Positions 33,180-41,867 of a stretch of 64,000 nt of DNA are shown here, piece by piece; position 1 is the stretch's first letter, and each line of letters opens with the position of its first letter. The notes beneath the pieces were generated by a model. It ran no database searches. It was not told the origin of the DNA and saw nothing but the letters and a program-made list of their open reading frames with translations. Origin of the DNA: Gemmatimonadota bacterium (GTDB taxonomy: Bacteria > Gemmatimonadota > Gemmatimonadetes > Gemmatimonadales > GWC2-71-9); NCBI GenBank assembly GCA_003169895.1, contig PNAE01000007.1:655670-719669 (forward strand), in the 5' to 3' direction. Both the position numbers and the translations under genes were made by a program.

Positions 33180-34567
33180 CCGATCTCGAACTTATCCCCG
33201 TGGTTCGGCACGTGCACCTCCTTGACGCCTTCTTCCTGCAGGATCTTCTGCATCGCGACCAGCGACTCCGACTCCCCGTGAACGCAGAACGCGCGCTGGA
33301 TCGGTCCGCCGAGTTCCTTCACCCAGCGGCGCAGTTCGTCGCGGCCGGCGTGGGCGGAATACCCGTCGATGGTCGCGACCTCGGCCTCGATGTGATGCGG
33401 TTCACCCAGGATGCGCACATCCCGCTGGCCGTCCTGGATCCGGCGCCCCAGCGTGCCCTCGCCCTGGTAGCCAACCAGGAGGATGCAGTTCGCGGCGTCC
33501 TCACAGTGGTTGGCGAGGTGATGCGTGATGCGACCGTTTTCCGCCATCCCCGATGCGGCGATGATGATGGCCGGGCCATTCAGCGAGTTGAGCTGCTTGG
33601 ACTCGTTGACGTCGCGCACATACGTCACGAGATGGTAGTCGAACAGCCTGGAGTCGGTCTGGATCAGGGTTTCGGTGTTGTCAAACAACTCGGGATGCAA
33701 CCGGAAGACCGCAGTCGCCTCAACCGCGAGCGGCGAGTCGATATAGATCGGCAGCTGCGGGATCCTGTTGGCGTCGGCGAGCTGGTGCAGTGCGTAGACC
33801 AATTCCTGGGTGCGTCCGAGCGCGAAGGACGGAATCAGGATGATGCCCTTGCGCGCCGCGACGTGGCGCACGATCTCCCCAAGATGTTCGCTGGCGTTGG
33901 TCGACGTGTCGTGATTCTTGAGGGCGTAGGTGCTTTCGATGATCAGGGTGTCGATGGCGCCGCGTGGGCCGGTCGGGTCCCTGATGATCGGCTGCCCCCA
34001 GCGACCAACGTCTCCGGAAAATACCAGCCGGTGCGGCGTGGCGCCGGCGACCTGCACGTCGACGTTGGCGCTGCCAAGGATGTGGCCGGCGTCGCGATAG
34101 GTGACCGTCAGGTCGCGGGCCACGGTGAATGGCCGTTCCAGCGGATGCGATTCCATCAACCCGACCGCCTTCACCGCATCGGCCATCGTGTACAGCGGGG
34201 CCGACGATGGACCAGCGCGCCCCTTCTTATTGAGCCACTTGAAGTCACTTTCCTGGATGTGCGCGGCATCCGGGAGCATCGAGGCGGAGAGGTCGCGGGT
34301 TGCCGACGTCGCGGCAATCGCCTTGTTGTAGCTGTTGGCGACGAGCAGGGGCAGCCGCCCCGAGTGATCGATATGCGCGTGACTGAGCACTACTGCGTCG
34401 AGCTGTCGGGGGTCGAACGACAGGGTGGCGTTGAGCCGCGCCGATTCATCTCGCCTGCCCTGGAACATGCCGCAGTCCAGGAGCACGCGGTGACCGCCCC
34501 ATTCGAGCAGATGACACGAGCCGGTCACCTGGCCGGCCGCGCCCCAGAACGTGATCGCTATTGTCAC
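33176..34567 (-). CDS. Metallo-beta-lactamase/beta-CASP RNase, active form
   Basis: About 463 residues. The metallo-beta-lactamase core with beta-CASP insertion, as in CPSF-73-like and bacterial YbcI-type RNA-processing enzymes, keeps all the zinc motifs: D in LLDCGMFQG, SHAHIDHSG (HxHxDH), the His in DAGHILGSAN, the Asp in FSGDVGR, the Glu in IESTYAL, ENGRITHHL (motif B) and GYSAHAGRDEL (motif C). So it should cleave RNA endo- or exonucleolytically. GTG 34567 puts the usual fold start (ITFWGAAGQVTGS) just inside; GTG 34579 is also possible. Neighbours are an inactive paralogue upstream and M16 genes downstream. Confidence 0.92.
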   Translation of the reverse strand: MTIAITFWGAAGQVTGSCHLLEWGGHRVLLDCGMFQGRRDESARLNATLSFDPRQLDAVVLSHAHIDHSGRLPLLVANSYNKAIAATSATRDLSASMLPDAAHIQESDFKWLNKKGRAGPSSAPLYTMADAVKAVGLMESHPLERPFTVARDLTVTYRDAGHILGSANVDVQVAGATPHRLVFSGDVGRWGQPIIRDPTGPRGAIDTLIIESTYALKNHDTSTNASEHLGEIVRHVAARKGIILIPSFALGRTQELVYALHQLADANRIPQLPIYIDSPLAVEATAVFRLHPELFDNTETLIQTDSRLFDYHLVTYVRDVNESKQLNSLNGPAIIIAASGMAENGRITHHLANHCEDAANCILLVGYQGEGTLGRRIQDGQRDVRILGEPHHIEAEVATIDGYSAHAGRDELRRWVKELGGPIQRAFCVHGESESLVAMQKILQEEGVKEVHVPNHGDKFEIG

Positions 34568-34628
34568 GAAACCCGTCACTTGAGAATGGGCAGCCCACCA
34601 CCAAGCAGCCGTCGGCGGGCGTGGGGAC

Positions 34629-35981
34629 TCAGAACGAGAAGGCCTCGCCCTGGCGTGGCACAATGACGTCGCGGACGCCTTCCTCGCGCAGGATCGTGAC
34701 CATCATGGCGACGGCAAGGTCGTCTCCCTGCACGACGAACGCGCGCTTCACCGGTCCGCCGAGGGCGCGGATCCAGCCGCGCATCTCCTCGCCGTCGGCA
34801 AAGCCTGAGTACGCCGTCATCGTCTCGATCGTGGCCTTGCGCTCGACTGTCTCACCCTGGAGGTCCACCGTTTCAGCGCCGTCCTGGAGCAGGCGGCCCA
34901 CCGAGCCTTCCTCCTGGAACGACGTCAGGATGATGGTATGGCGGGGGTCGCCGAGACAGCGTCGCAGGTGATGGGCCGCGCGTCCGGCGTCGCATGTTTC
35001 GTTGGGCGCGACGATGATCGCCGGGCCCTCGATGCGGTCGACGTGATCGGGCTGGCCCTGCGGCACATAGTGGAGCAATGACCGGTCGAATGCGCCGGTA
35101 TCGTGCTGGTAGGCGCGTTCGTTGGCCGCGACGCTCTCGGGATGCAGGCGCAGGATGGTCGAGAGGGACACCGGCGCGGGTGTGTCCATCCAGATGGGAA
35201 TCTCGGGAATGCTGCTTCGGTGCCAGAGATCCTGTACGGCGCGCACGAACTCGTGGACCGGTCCGATCGTGGCGGCCGGAACGATGATCAGTCCGCCCCG
35301 CGCCACGCTCTCGTTGATGATTTCGGCGATGCGCAGGCGCGCGTCGCTGAACATGGGATGGCGCAGGTGCGCGAAGGGCGAGCCGACGATCAGGGTGTCC
35401 ACTTCTCCCGGGATCGGGGCGGGGTCGCGGAAGATGGCCGAACCGGGCCGGCCCACGCCGCCGGAATACACGATGCGATGCGAACCGCCTTCGCCGGTTC
35501 TCAGTTCGATGCTTGCCGATCCCAGGGTATGGCCCGATTCACTGAACTCGAAAACGAGATTGCGGCGCAGGTGCAGCGCCCGGTGATACGGCTGGCCGAC
35601 CGCGAGCTGCTGCGTGGCGAAAACGTCGGGCAGTCCGTACAACTGGCGTCCAGCGGATTCGAGCTCGAACGCAGTTTCGGCGAGGAGAATCGCGGCACAG
35701 TCGCGTGTGGCCGGGGTGGCATACACCGGTCCGTGGAAGCCATGCCGCACCAGCTGCGGGGTGCGACCGGCGGCGGCGAGGCCGGCATCCGAGAGCAGGA
35801 TGGCGTCGACCTTCGCGGGATCGAGTGGCAGCTCGCGATTCTTTTCCGTCGACTGCGCGACGTTGCCTTGAAAGAGGCCGGCATCCAGGAGGACGCGGGC
35901 GCCAGCCGCCTCGAGCAGAATCATCGAGCCGGTGGCCGTGGCTGCTCCGCCGAAGAACGTCAGGGTGCGAGGCGCGCTCAT
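34629..35981 (-). CDS. Beta-CASP paralogue lacking zinc ligands (predicted pseudo-RNase)
   Basis: 450 residues, aligning along its length with the downstream active RNase ([12 protein letters not shown] versus [21 protein letters not shown]; HxxILGSA equivalent SGHTLGSA). But the catalytic motifs are lost. HxHxDH is replaced by [11 protein letters not shown], the motif 4 Asp by Gly (YSGGVGR), the Glu of motif A by Gly (LIVGSPF), and motif C His by Phe (YSGFADG). Motif 1 Asp, the motif 3 His and motif B His stay. It should be inactive and may act as a scaffold partner, like CPSF-100 beside CPSF-73 in eukaryotes. ATG 35981 overlaps the upp stop as ATGA. Confidence 0.88.
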   Translation of the reverse strand: MSAPRTLTFFGGAATATGSMILLEAAGARVLLDAGLFQGNVAQSTEKNRELPLDPAKVDAILLSDAGLAAAGRTPQLVRHGFHGPVYATPATRDCAAILLAETAFELESAGRQLYGLPDVFATQQLAVGQPYHRALHLRRNLVFEFSESGHTLGSASIELRTGEGGSHRIVYSGGVGRPGSAIFRDPAPIPGEVDTLIVGSPFAHLRHPMFSDARLRIAEIINESVARGGLIIVPAATIGPVHEFVRAVQDLWHRSSIPEIPIWMDTPAPVSLSTILRLHPESVAANERAYQHDTGAFDRSLLHYVPQGQPDHVDRIEGPAIIVAPNETCDAGRAAHHLRRCLGDPRHTIILTSFQEEGSVGRLLQDGAETVDLQGETVERKATIETMTAYSGFADGEEMRGWIRALGGPVKRAFVVQGDDLAVAMMVTILREEGVRDVIVPRQGEAFSF

Positions 35982-36619
35982 TTGGTCCCGAAGAGGCGGT
36001 CCCCGGCGTCGCCGAGGCCTGGAAGAATGTAGCCCAACGAATTCAGTTCTCGATCATAGGCAGCCGCGTATATCGGAATATCGGCGTGAGCGGCGGTGAA
36101 TGCAGCAACCCCCTCGGGTGCTGCCACCAGGCAAAGCAATGCCAGATCCTTCGCGCCCGCCAGCCGGAGTTCCGCCGCCGCGGCGATCGCCGACCCACCC
36201 GTGGCGAGCATCGGATCGAGCAGAAAGAACCGGTGATCGCTCGCGGGCGTCGGAACTTTGAAGTAGTAGGAGACGGGCTGCAGCGTGACGTGGTCCCGAT
36301 ACATGCCGATGTGGCCGACCCGTGCGTTGGGGATCAGTTGCACGATCCCGTCGACCATCCCCAGGCCGGCGCGCAAGATCGGTACCAGCGCGATCTTGCC
36401 GCTGATGCGTTCCCCGATAGTGGTTTCGAGCGGAGTGACGACCTCCACTGCCTCGGTCGGCAGATCCCGGGTCACTTCGTAGGTCATTAACGCGGCAATC
36501 TCCCCTACCAGCTGCTTGAAATCCCGGGAGGACGTGCCGACGTCCCGCAGCAGCGCGAGCTTGTGCCGAATCAGGGGATGGTCGATGACCGTCAGCCCGC
36601 GGCGAGGCGCGGTGTGCAT
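35978..36619 (-). CDS. upp: Uracil phosphoribosyltransferase
   Basis: 213 residues, the normal length for UPRT. It converts uracil plus PRPP to UMP in pyrimidine salvage. Family marks: [29 protein letters not shown], the PRPP loop [13 protein letters not shown] and [10 protein letters not shown], with the C-terminal [14 protein letters not shown]. The start ATG 36619 gives the usual N-terminus. It is the first gene of the minus-strand run upp, pseudo-RNase, RNase, M16, M16 and overlaps the next gene by 4 nt. Confidence 0.97.
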   Translation of the reverse strand: MHTAPRRGLTVIDHPLIRHKLALLRDVGTSSRDFKQLVGEIAALMTYEVTRDLPTEAVEVVTPLETTIGERISGKIALVPILRAGLGMVDGIVQLIPNARVGHIGMYRDHVTLQPVSYYFKVPTPASDHRFFLLDPMLATGGSAIAAAAELRLAGAKDLALLCLVAAPEGVAAFTAAHADIPIYAAAYDRELNSLGYILPGLGDAGDRLFGTK

Positions 36620-36735
36620 GCTGGAAAGGTCGTCCGGCTGGGGAAGGTTGGCAATGATTCCCCGGGCTGTCGGTTGCGCGGACAAGGGGTAGTTTTGCAG
36701 TCTCCCTGTGCTTCCCCGATTCCCGGAGCCGGACC

Positions 36736-37407
36736 ATGCCTGACCGTCGCCAGTTTCTTGGCACACTCGCCGTCGCGGGCGTTGCGACCGTGGCCAAGAC
36801 GTCAATCCTCAATGCGTCGCCGTCAGGGCCTCAACCCCCGGCCGTCCCGTCGCAGCAGAAGTGGGACCTGCGCTGGCTGGAGGATGTCAAGGCCAAGCAG
36901 CACAAGCAGGTCTTCGACATGGGTGTGACCGACGTGAACGGTGTGTCGCCGTTGCACTTCCCGTTCTTCTGGTTGAACGCGCAGCACGAGGTCTACGGCT
37001 CGACCGAGGCACAACTCGGTGCCGTCATCGGCATCGCGGGAAATGCCTTCCCGATCAACTTTCAGGATGCGATCTGGGCGAAGTATCCGCTGGGCGAGAA
37101 ATGGAAGGTGATGGATGCCAGCACCAGTGCGGCGGCCAAGCGCAACGTTTACGCCGACCCGGCGGCGACCGGGATGGCCGCGCAATGGACCGTCACCGCG
37201 CTGCAGAAGCGCGGGGTGATTTTCTGGATGTGCAACAACGCGCTGACGATCATTTCGGGCATGATGGCCGACGCCAGCAAGCAGACACATGACGCCGTGT
37301 ACAACGAATTCAAGGCTGGCTTGCTCGCGGGCGTGAAGCTCGTACCGTCGCACACGATGATGCTGACGGCGTGCCAGGAGCACGGCTGCGCATATCAGAG
37401 GGTGTGA
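36736..37407 (+). CDS. Tat-exported DsrE/F-like protein
   Basis: 223 residues. The N-terminus has a twin-arginine signal, [13 protein letters not shown]. The C-terminal ~120 residues resemble DsrE/DsrF-type sulfur-carrier folds: a Rossmann-like [32 protein letters not shown], then [23 protein letters not shown]. The Cys residues at MCNNA and ACQEHGC could be redox active. Substrate and partner are unknown. GGAG lies 8 nt before ATG. It diverges from upp. A heptamer array follows the TGA. Confidence 0.8.
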   Translation: MPDRRQFLGTLAVAGVATVAKTSILNASPSGPQPPAVPSQQKWDLRWLEDVKAKQHKQVFDMGVTDVNGVSPLHFPFFWLNAQHEVYGSTEAQLGAVIGIAGNAFPINFQDAIWAKYPLGEKWKVMDASTSAAAKRNVYADPAATGMAAQWTVTALQKRGVIFWMCNNALTIISGMMADASKQTHDAVYNEFKAGLLAGVKLVPSHTMMLTACQEHGCAYQRV

Positions 37408-37408
37408 A

Positions 37409-37429
37409 GAGCGAAGAGAGACGAGCGAC
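37409..37429. repeat. Heptamer array (GAGCGAA type)
   Basis: Three units in phase, GAGCGAA, GAGAGAC, GAGCGAC, 2 nt after the stop of the DsrE-like gene. Confidence 0.65.
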
Positions 37430-37442
37430 GGAAGCCGTGAAC

Positions 37443-38060
37443 ATGATCGCCGCGCTCAACGCAGTGAGGGGCTTCCGGGCTCGACGGTGTACCAGGCCCA
37501 GAAGCCTTTCGCACCGTTCAGCGCGACCCATCCGGCTGCTGATCATCACGGCGGCATGTGCTGTCAACGCGTGCCGTATCGCCGCACAGGAGCCCACGCG
37601 CGCGCCCGACAGTGCGATCACCGCGGCAGAACGCGCGGCGCGGAGCTGGTTCGCGCTGCTGGCTGATGCCAACTACCCGGCAGCGTGGGAACAGGCCAGC
37701 GCCTATTTTCGCGAACACGTGAGTCGGGAACAATGGACGGTGAACGCCGGGCATCTCGACCGGCAATTCCGACGCGTGAACCTGCGCAAGCTGGTCGAGG
37801 CGCGCTGGCTGCGCGACGAGGCGCCGCTGCCGCGGGGCGAATACGTGGTGCTGCGCTGGCTGACCGACCTCGGTGAGGGCCGGCAGGTCGGCGAGCGGAT
37901 CATCATGGACCACGAGGCCGACGGCGCCTGGCGACCGGCAACCTACGATCTCTTTCCGAACGTCGACGGCGATCCGATTCTGGTGCCGGACCGCGACCGC
38001 CGGCCACCGCCAGCCGGGCCGCCGCCGCGACAAAACGTGCCTGCTCCGAGAAAACCGTGA
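37443..38060 (+). CDS. DUF4019-family secreted protein
   Basis: About 205 residues from ATG 37443 (the frame is open upstream). A hydrophobic export segment (PIRLLIITAACAVNACRIAAQ) is followed by a DUF4019-type domain: ERAARSWFALLADANYPAAWEQAS, then WTVNAGHLDRQFRRVNLRKLVEARW. DUF4019 proteins are small periplasmic proteins of unknown role. The C-terminal tail is Pro-rich (RRPPPAGPPPRQNVPAPRKP). The stop overlaps the GTG of the next gene (GTGA), so the two are coupled. Confidence 0.7.
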   Translation: MIAALNAVRGFRARRCTRPRSLSHRSARPIRLLIITAACAVNACRIAAQEPTRAPDSAITAAERAARSWFALLADANYPAAWEQASAYFREHVSREQWTVNAGHLDRQFRRVNLRKLVEARWLRDEAPLPRGEYVVLRWLTDLGEGRQVGERIIMDHEADGAWRPATYDLFPNVDGDPILVPDRDRRPPPAGPPPRQNVPAPRKP

Positions 38061-38569
38061 AGCGCATCGTTCCCGGCGCTCTTTGGGCGGTCGTGGCGTG
38101 TGCCGCACCCCGGCCGACCCTTACGGTCGAGCATCGCCGTGCCATCGTCGACAGTGTCCAGACGATGCTCACCACGTGGCGCGATGCCTTCAACGCGAAG
38201 GACTTTGGGCGCGCGGCGACGTTTTACTCGAACGATCGGGATTTTCGCTGGTTCGAGAACGGGGAGTTGAAGTTTCGGTCCGGCACGGAGATCGGCGATA
38301 CGATGAAGGCGGAGGCCCCCGGATTCCAGGCGCTTGCAATTTCGTTGATCGAGCCGCAGATCACTCCACTGGCGCCGGGCGTGGCGGTGGTGACGACGAA
38401 CTTCGCCGAGAAAATCACCGACACTGCCGGACAGACGGTCGGGTTCGCGGGCGCAATTTCGATGACCGTGGTCCACGCCGATTCCGGCTGGAAGTTCCTG
38501 GTGGGCCATGTCTCCTTGGTCATGCCATTGCTCGACAGCGCAAGAAAGGGAAAGGGGCGGCGGACGTGA
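38057..38569 (+). CDS. NTF2/SnoaL-like lipoprotein
   Basis: 170 residues. Lipoprotein-like signal MKRIVPGALWAVVACAAP. The mature domain has the SnoaL/DUF4440 pattern: helix LTTWRDAFNAKDFGRAATFYS, then strands GEKFR-like, PGVAVVTTNFAEKITD and AISMTVVHADSGWKFLVGHVS. Function is unknown; such domains bind small ligands. GTG 38057 overlaps the upstream stop. The last codons and TGA lie in a short GTGAAGC/GTGAAAT repeat. Confidence 0.75.
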   Translation: MKRIVPGALWAVVACAAPRPTLTVEHRRAIVDSVQTMLTTWRDAFNAKDFGRAATFYSNDRDFRWFENGELKFRSGTEIGDTMKAEAPGFQALAISLIEPQITPLAPGVAVVTTNFAEKITDTAGQTVGFAGAISMTVVHADSGWKFLVGHVSLVMPLLDSARKGKGRRT

Positions 38570-38648
38570 AGCGTGAAATACCGGCCCCCTCAGGCGTCAT
38601 ATGGGGTGACCGACGGGGACAGGCGGGCTCTCACGGGAGGACGGCACG

Positions 38649-39041
38649 ATGATGCGGGCAACATTGCTTCTGATCGGCGCGATGGCGGGTGGGGTGCAAC
38701 TCGCCCAGGCGCAGGCCGTGCCGCGGGCCGTCAGTGGCCGAGTATTCGACGATACCACGGGTTGCCCGCTCGCGGGCGCGCAGATTCAGCTGGCGGGCGG
38801 GGCCAGCCACGCGCTGACCAACATACAAGGTCGCTACCGGCTCGACGTCCTCCCCGAAGGGGAATTCGTCCTGCAGGCTGCACATGCGGGGTACCGGCCG
38901 CAGCAGACATTGACCATGACGGTCAGCGATTCCTCGGCTCGGGTCGACTTCTCGCTGATTCGCGCACCGGGCGACAGCACCGGGCGAACCAGCTTTCCGC
39001 AGAAGACCTGCCAACTGGAGCCACCGGACGACAAGCCGTGA
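38649..39041 (+). CDS. Secreted carboxypeptidase-regulatory-like (CarboxypepD_reg) domain protein
   Basis: 130 residues: a signal peptide (MRATLLLIGAMAGGVQLAQAQA) and one CarboxypepD_reg-type beta-sandwich (VSGRVFDDTTGCPLAGAQIQ ... LTNIQGRYRLDVLPEGEFVL). Such a domain is often the N-terminus of TonB-dependent receptors, but here it stands alone. It may bind a ligand or a surface partner. It ends before the inverted heptamer element at 39045. Confidence 0.85.
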   Translation: MMRATLLLIGAMAGGVQLAQAQAVPRAVSGRVFDDTTGCPLAGAQIQLAGGASHALTNIQGRYRLDVLPEGEFVLQAAHAGYRPQQTLTMTVSDSSARVDFSLIRAPGDSTGRTSFPQKTCQLEPPDDKP

Positions 39042-39044
39042 CTT

Positions 39045-39144
39045 AGCCGGGAGAGACGAGAGACGAGAGACGAGAAAGCCGCCGGCTGGAGATGATCTTG
39101 ACCAACGGGTTTTTCGTCTCTCGTCTCTCCCCTCTCCCCGGCTA
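39045..39144. repeat. Long inverted heptamer repeat (GAGAGAC type) between a secreted-protein gene and clpP-like gene
   Basis: The left arm starts TAGCCGG then GAGAGAC x3, GAGAAAG (39051-39078). The right arm is GTCTCTC x2, CCCTCTC, then CCCCGGCTA (39116-39144). TAGCCGG and CCGGCTA close the ends of the palindrome. The stem is long and imperfect with about 37 bp of loop. It lies just upstream of the clpP-like start, so the transcript leader may form this stem. Confidence 0.92.
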
Positions 39145-39155
39145 TCTTTTCCCGC

Positions 39156-39743
39156 ATGGCCGAACCCGAAGTTCCCGACGCCGCCTTTTTGCCAACGCTG
39201 ATCGATCCGCTGGCCCAGAAGCTGTTCAAGGCGCGGACCGTGATCATCTCCGGTGAGATCAATCAGGTCGTCGCCGAGCGCGCGATGACCCAATTGCTGG
39301 CGTTAGCGGCGGAGTCCGACAAACAGATCACCGTGTTCATCAATTCCCAGGGCGGGCACGTCGAGGCCGGCGACACGATTCACGACCTGATCCGGTTCAT
39401 CACGCCGCCGGTGCGCATGGTCGGCACCGGCTGGGTCGCCAGCGCCGGCGCATTGATCTTTGTCTCGGTGCCGCGGAAGCTGCGCTACTGCCTGCCCAAT
39501 ACCCGTTTCCTCCTGCACCAACCCGCCGGTGGCATGGGCGGTACCGCGTCGGACATCGCGATCGAGGCACGTGAGATCGTCAAGATGCGCGAGCGATTGA
39601 ACCGGATCTTTGCGCGCGAAACGGGGCAGACGATCGACCGGATCGAGGATGACACGTTGCGCAACTTCTGGCTCGACGCCGAACAGGCGAAGGAATACGG
39701 GCTGGTGGGGAAGATCGTCTCGAAACAATCGGAGCTCGATTGA
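39156..39743 (+). CDS. ClpP-like serine protease subunit
   Basis: 195 residues. The triad is present: Ser in [11 protein letters not shown], His in FLLHQPAGG and Asp in [11 protein letters not shown], with [14 protein letters not shown] following. The nucleophile elbow reads ASAGA instead of the usual ASMGA, and the N-terminal processing region is atypical, so it looks like a divergent ClpP paralogue (ClpP2-like), possibly with its own partner. No clpX or other Clp gene is in this window. ATG 39156 follows the heptamer stem by 11 nt, so the repeat lies in its leader. Confidence 0.85.
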   Translation: MAEPEVPDAAFLPTLIDPLAQKLFKARTVIISGEINQVVAERAMTQLLALAAESDKQITVFINSQGGHVEAGDTIHDLIRFITPPVRMVGTGWVASAGALIFVSVPRKLRYCLPNTRFLLHQPAGGMGGTASDIAIEAREIVKMRERLNRIFARETGQTIDRIEDDTLRNFWLDAEQAKEYGLVGKIVSKQSELD

Positions 39744-39990
39744 CGGGAACCTTCCCCGACCATTTCTCCTCCATCGCCGCCACCCTACGCACGCTTCCGT
39801 TCCACTTATCCGCCACAACTCTTCGACTGGATTACTGACGTTGCGCCGCGACCGCGCTCGAGGCTCCGCGGAGGAGCGGAACCCGCGATGTGGTGTGGCC
39901 GCTGACGGTCCTGGCGGGGCGGGTGGGCGGATGAGTAGCGGATCGAGTCCTTTCATGCCATCGTTGAGCGTCTTCCATCCCGAGCGACGT

Positions 39991-40578
39991 ATGCGATCAC
40001 TTGTCCTGGGTGCGATCCTGCTGAACACGCCCGCGATCATGCCAGCCCAGGCGCCGTTGCCTGCGGCTCAGCAGATCGCGCTCGCGGTGTTACCGCTGCC
40101 GCAGACATTCCGTGCCGACGCGACGGTGCTGGGCTACGATACCGCCGGGAAGCTCGTGACGCTCCGAGCGGGCAAGGGCGTGATGACATGTCTGGCGAGC
40201 GACCCGAGGGACGCGACGACCTTTCACGTTGCGTGCTACCAGAACTCGATGGAACCGTTCATGGCGCGCGGACGGGCGTTGCGGGCACAGGGTGCGAACG
40301 ACGCCAAGGTCGACACGGTGCGGTTCGCCGAGGTCAGGGCGCGCAAGCTGCGGATACCGAAACAGGCGGCGGCGCTCTGGACGCTCACTGGGCCATGGAG
40401 CGCGGTGAATATCGCTGCGGCGACCGTGACGGTGGCGGTTCGTCCGCTGTACGAGGTGTACATGCCCTACGCGACCGCAGCGTCGACCGGGTTGCCGGAC
40501 CAGCCGATTCGGAACGGCCCGTGGCTCATGGATCCCGGAACGCCCAAGGCGCACATCATGTTCGTGCCATCAATGTGA
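39991..40578 (+). CDS. Secreted protein of unknown function
   Basis: About 195 residues from ATG 39991 (the frame is open upstream but not protein-like). Signal peptide MRSLVLGAILLNTPAIMPAQA. The mature part is beta-rich with a TFRADATVLGYDTAGKLVTL block, a Cys pair region (MTCLASDPRDATTFHVACYQ) and a C-terminal YMPYATAASTGLPDQP segment. No known domain is recognised. It is followed 7 nt later by a DinB-like gene on the same strand. The 39744-39990 spacer shows no other gene. Confidence 0.65.
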   Translation: MRSLVLGAILLNTPAIMPAQAPLPAAQQIALAVLPLPQTFRADATVLGYDTAGKLVTLRAGKGVMTCLASDPRDATTFHVACYQNSMEPFMARGRALRAQGANDAKVDTVRFAEVRARKLRIPKQAAALWTLTGPWSAVNIAAATVTVAVRPLYEVYMPYATAASTGLPDQPIRNGPWLMDPGTPKAHIMFVPSM

Positions 40579-40585
40579 GGGAGTG

Positions 40586-41089
40586 ATGCTCATCGATGCC
40601 GTGAAGCGCTGCCTGCTTCGGGACCTCGAGGGATTCGTGCTCGAACTGGATGCCTACCCCTCTGAGGCATCGGTGTGGGCATTGCCGCCCGGCGTCAAGA
40701 ACTCCTGCGGCACATTGACGCTGCATGGCTGCGGCAACCTGCGCCATTTCATCGGCGCGATACTCGGCAAGAGCGGCTATGTCCGCGATCGGGATGCGGA
40801 ATTCGCGCTGCGCGACCTGCCACGCGTGGAACTGGAGATGCTGATTGCCGTCACGCGCGACGAAGTCGGGCGTGCCCTCGATCAACTCGACTCGGATCTT
40901 CTGGCGCGCGACTTCCCGTTGCCGGTAGGGAAGGTGACGCTGTCGACCGGGCAATTCCTCGTCCACCTCGCGGTGCACCTGGCCTATCATCTGGGTCAGG
41001 CCGACATGCACCGGCGCGTGGTGACCGGGCAGTCCGACGCAGTGGGAGCGGTCGCGCTGCCGCCGCTGGCAGACGCTGTGCACTCGTAG
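40586..41089 (+). CDS. DinB-superfamily protein
   Basis: About 167 residues, four-helix bundle of DinB/DUF1572 type. The putative metal ligands are His in GCGNLRHFIGA (helix 2) and the HLAVHLAYHLGQADMHRR helix near the C-terminus, with the HxxxHxGQ pattern conserved. DinB-like proteins are thiol-dependent transferases or damage-inducible proteins of mostly unknown function. The start ATG 40586 follows a GTG at 40583; an SD-like GGGAG overlaps closely, so either may be used. Confidence 0.8.
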   Translation: MLIDAVKRCLLRDLEGFVLELDAYPSEASVWALPPGVKNSCGTLTLHGCGNLRHFIGAILGKSGYVRDRDAEFALRDLPRVELEMLIAVTRDEVGRALDQLDSDLLARDFPLPVGKVTLSTGQFLVHLAVHLAYHLGQADMHRRVVTGQSDAVGAVALPPLADAVHS

Positions 41090-41102
41090 CAAGGGAGCAA
41101 CG

Positions 41103-41318
41103 ATGCGGGTTCGGGCGCTGCTGGGCGCGGCGATGATTCTGGCGGGCGGGTTGATCCTCGCCCGCGGCATCAGTTACACGACACGCACCGACGTGGTGAA
41201 CCTTGGCTCGGTGCGAGTCTCCACGGACGAGAAGAAGCCGATTGCCCCGTGGATCGGTGGCGTGATGGCGCTGGCGGGCCTGGCGCTGATATTCGCCGGA
41301 GGATCGCGCAAGTCCTGA
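41103..41318 (+). CDS. Small two-helix membrane protein (DUF3185-like)
   Basis: 71 residues with two membrane helices: LLGAAMILAGGLILARG and PWIGGVMALAGLALIFAGG, with a short loop between. Size and helix pair resemble DUF3185 and similar small inner-membrane proteins, but no motif fixes the family. It starts 13 nt after the DinB-like gene. Function is unknown. Confidence 0.75.
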   Translation: MRVRALLGAAMILAGGLILARGISYTTRTDVVNLGSVRVSTDEKKPIAPWIGGVMALAGLALIFAGGSRKS

Positions 41319-41474
41319 CCCCCGGGCCGCGGCTCGAACCGGCCTCTGACGCTCGCATGAACTGGCCGCTCTTGCCGGACGGCCGGGCCAGACAGTGGCA
41401 GGAGAACTCGACGGCCGGTGGAGCGACCTGGACCACCCGGTTTGTCGGGTACTATCGCAGAACGGGGTGACCGG

Positions 41475-41867
41475 ATGGATCTGACGCGCGTGAATGTGTC
41501 GAGCGGAGTCAAGTGGGAAGCCATCGTGGGTTATTCGCGCGCGGTCCGCGTGGGGCCGTTCGTGCATGTCACCGGCACCACTGCGACCGGACCGGACGGT
41601 GCCATCGTCGGAGTTGGCGACATGTACCTGCAGGCCAGGCAGGCGATCGCAAACATCGTCGTCGCGCTGGGCAAGGCAGGTGCGAAAGCGGACGACGTCG
41701 TGCGGACGCGCATCTACGTCACCGACATCTCGCGCTGGGAAGAGGCGGGACGGGCGCATCGCGAAACGTTCGGCGCCATCCTGCCGGCGACGACAATGGT
41801 GGAAGTGTCGAAGCTGATCGACCCGCGCATGCTGGTCGAGATCGAAGCCGACGCGATCATAGCGTGA
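41475..41867 (+). CDS. RidA/YjgF-family deaminase
   Basis: About 130 residues from ATG 41475. Family pattern: [20 protein letters not shown], then [32 protein letters not shown], and [21 protein letters not shown]. The Arg used to bind the substrate carboxylate is present in RTRIYVTD. RidA proteins hydrolyse reactive enamine/imine intermediates. Its TGA overlaps the next gene GTG as GTGA. Confidence 0.93.
   Translation: MDLTRVNVSSGVKWEAIVGYSRAVRVGPFVHVTGTTATGPDGAIVGVGDMYLQARQAIANIVVALGKAGAKADDVVRTRIYVTDISRWEEAGRAHRETFGAILPATTMVEVSKLIDPRMLVEIEADAIIA

Noticed and set aside
33122..34666. Open frame of 514 codons on the plus strand over the beta-CASP RNase
   Set aside because: Antisense shadow of a gene with all catalytic motifs; no protein-like pattern.
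39744..39990. DnaA-box-like TTATCCGCC in the spacer after the clpP-like gene
   Set aside because: Single weak match away from dnaA without trio or AT-rich DNA.
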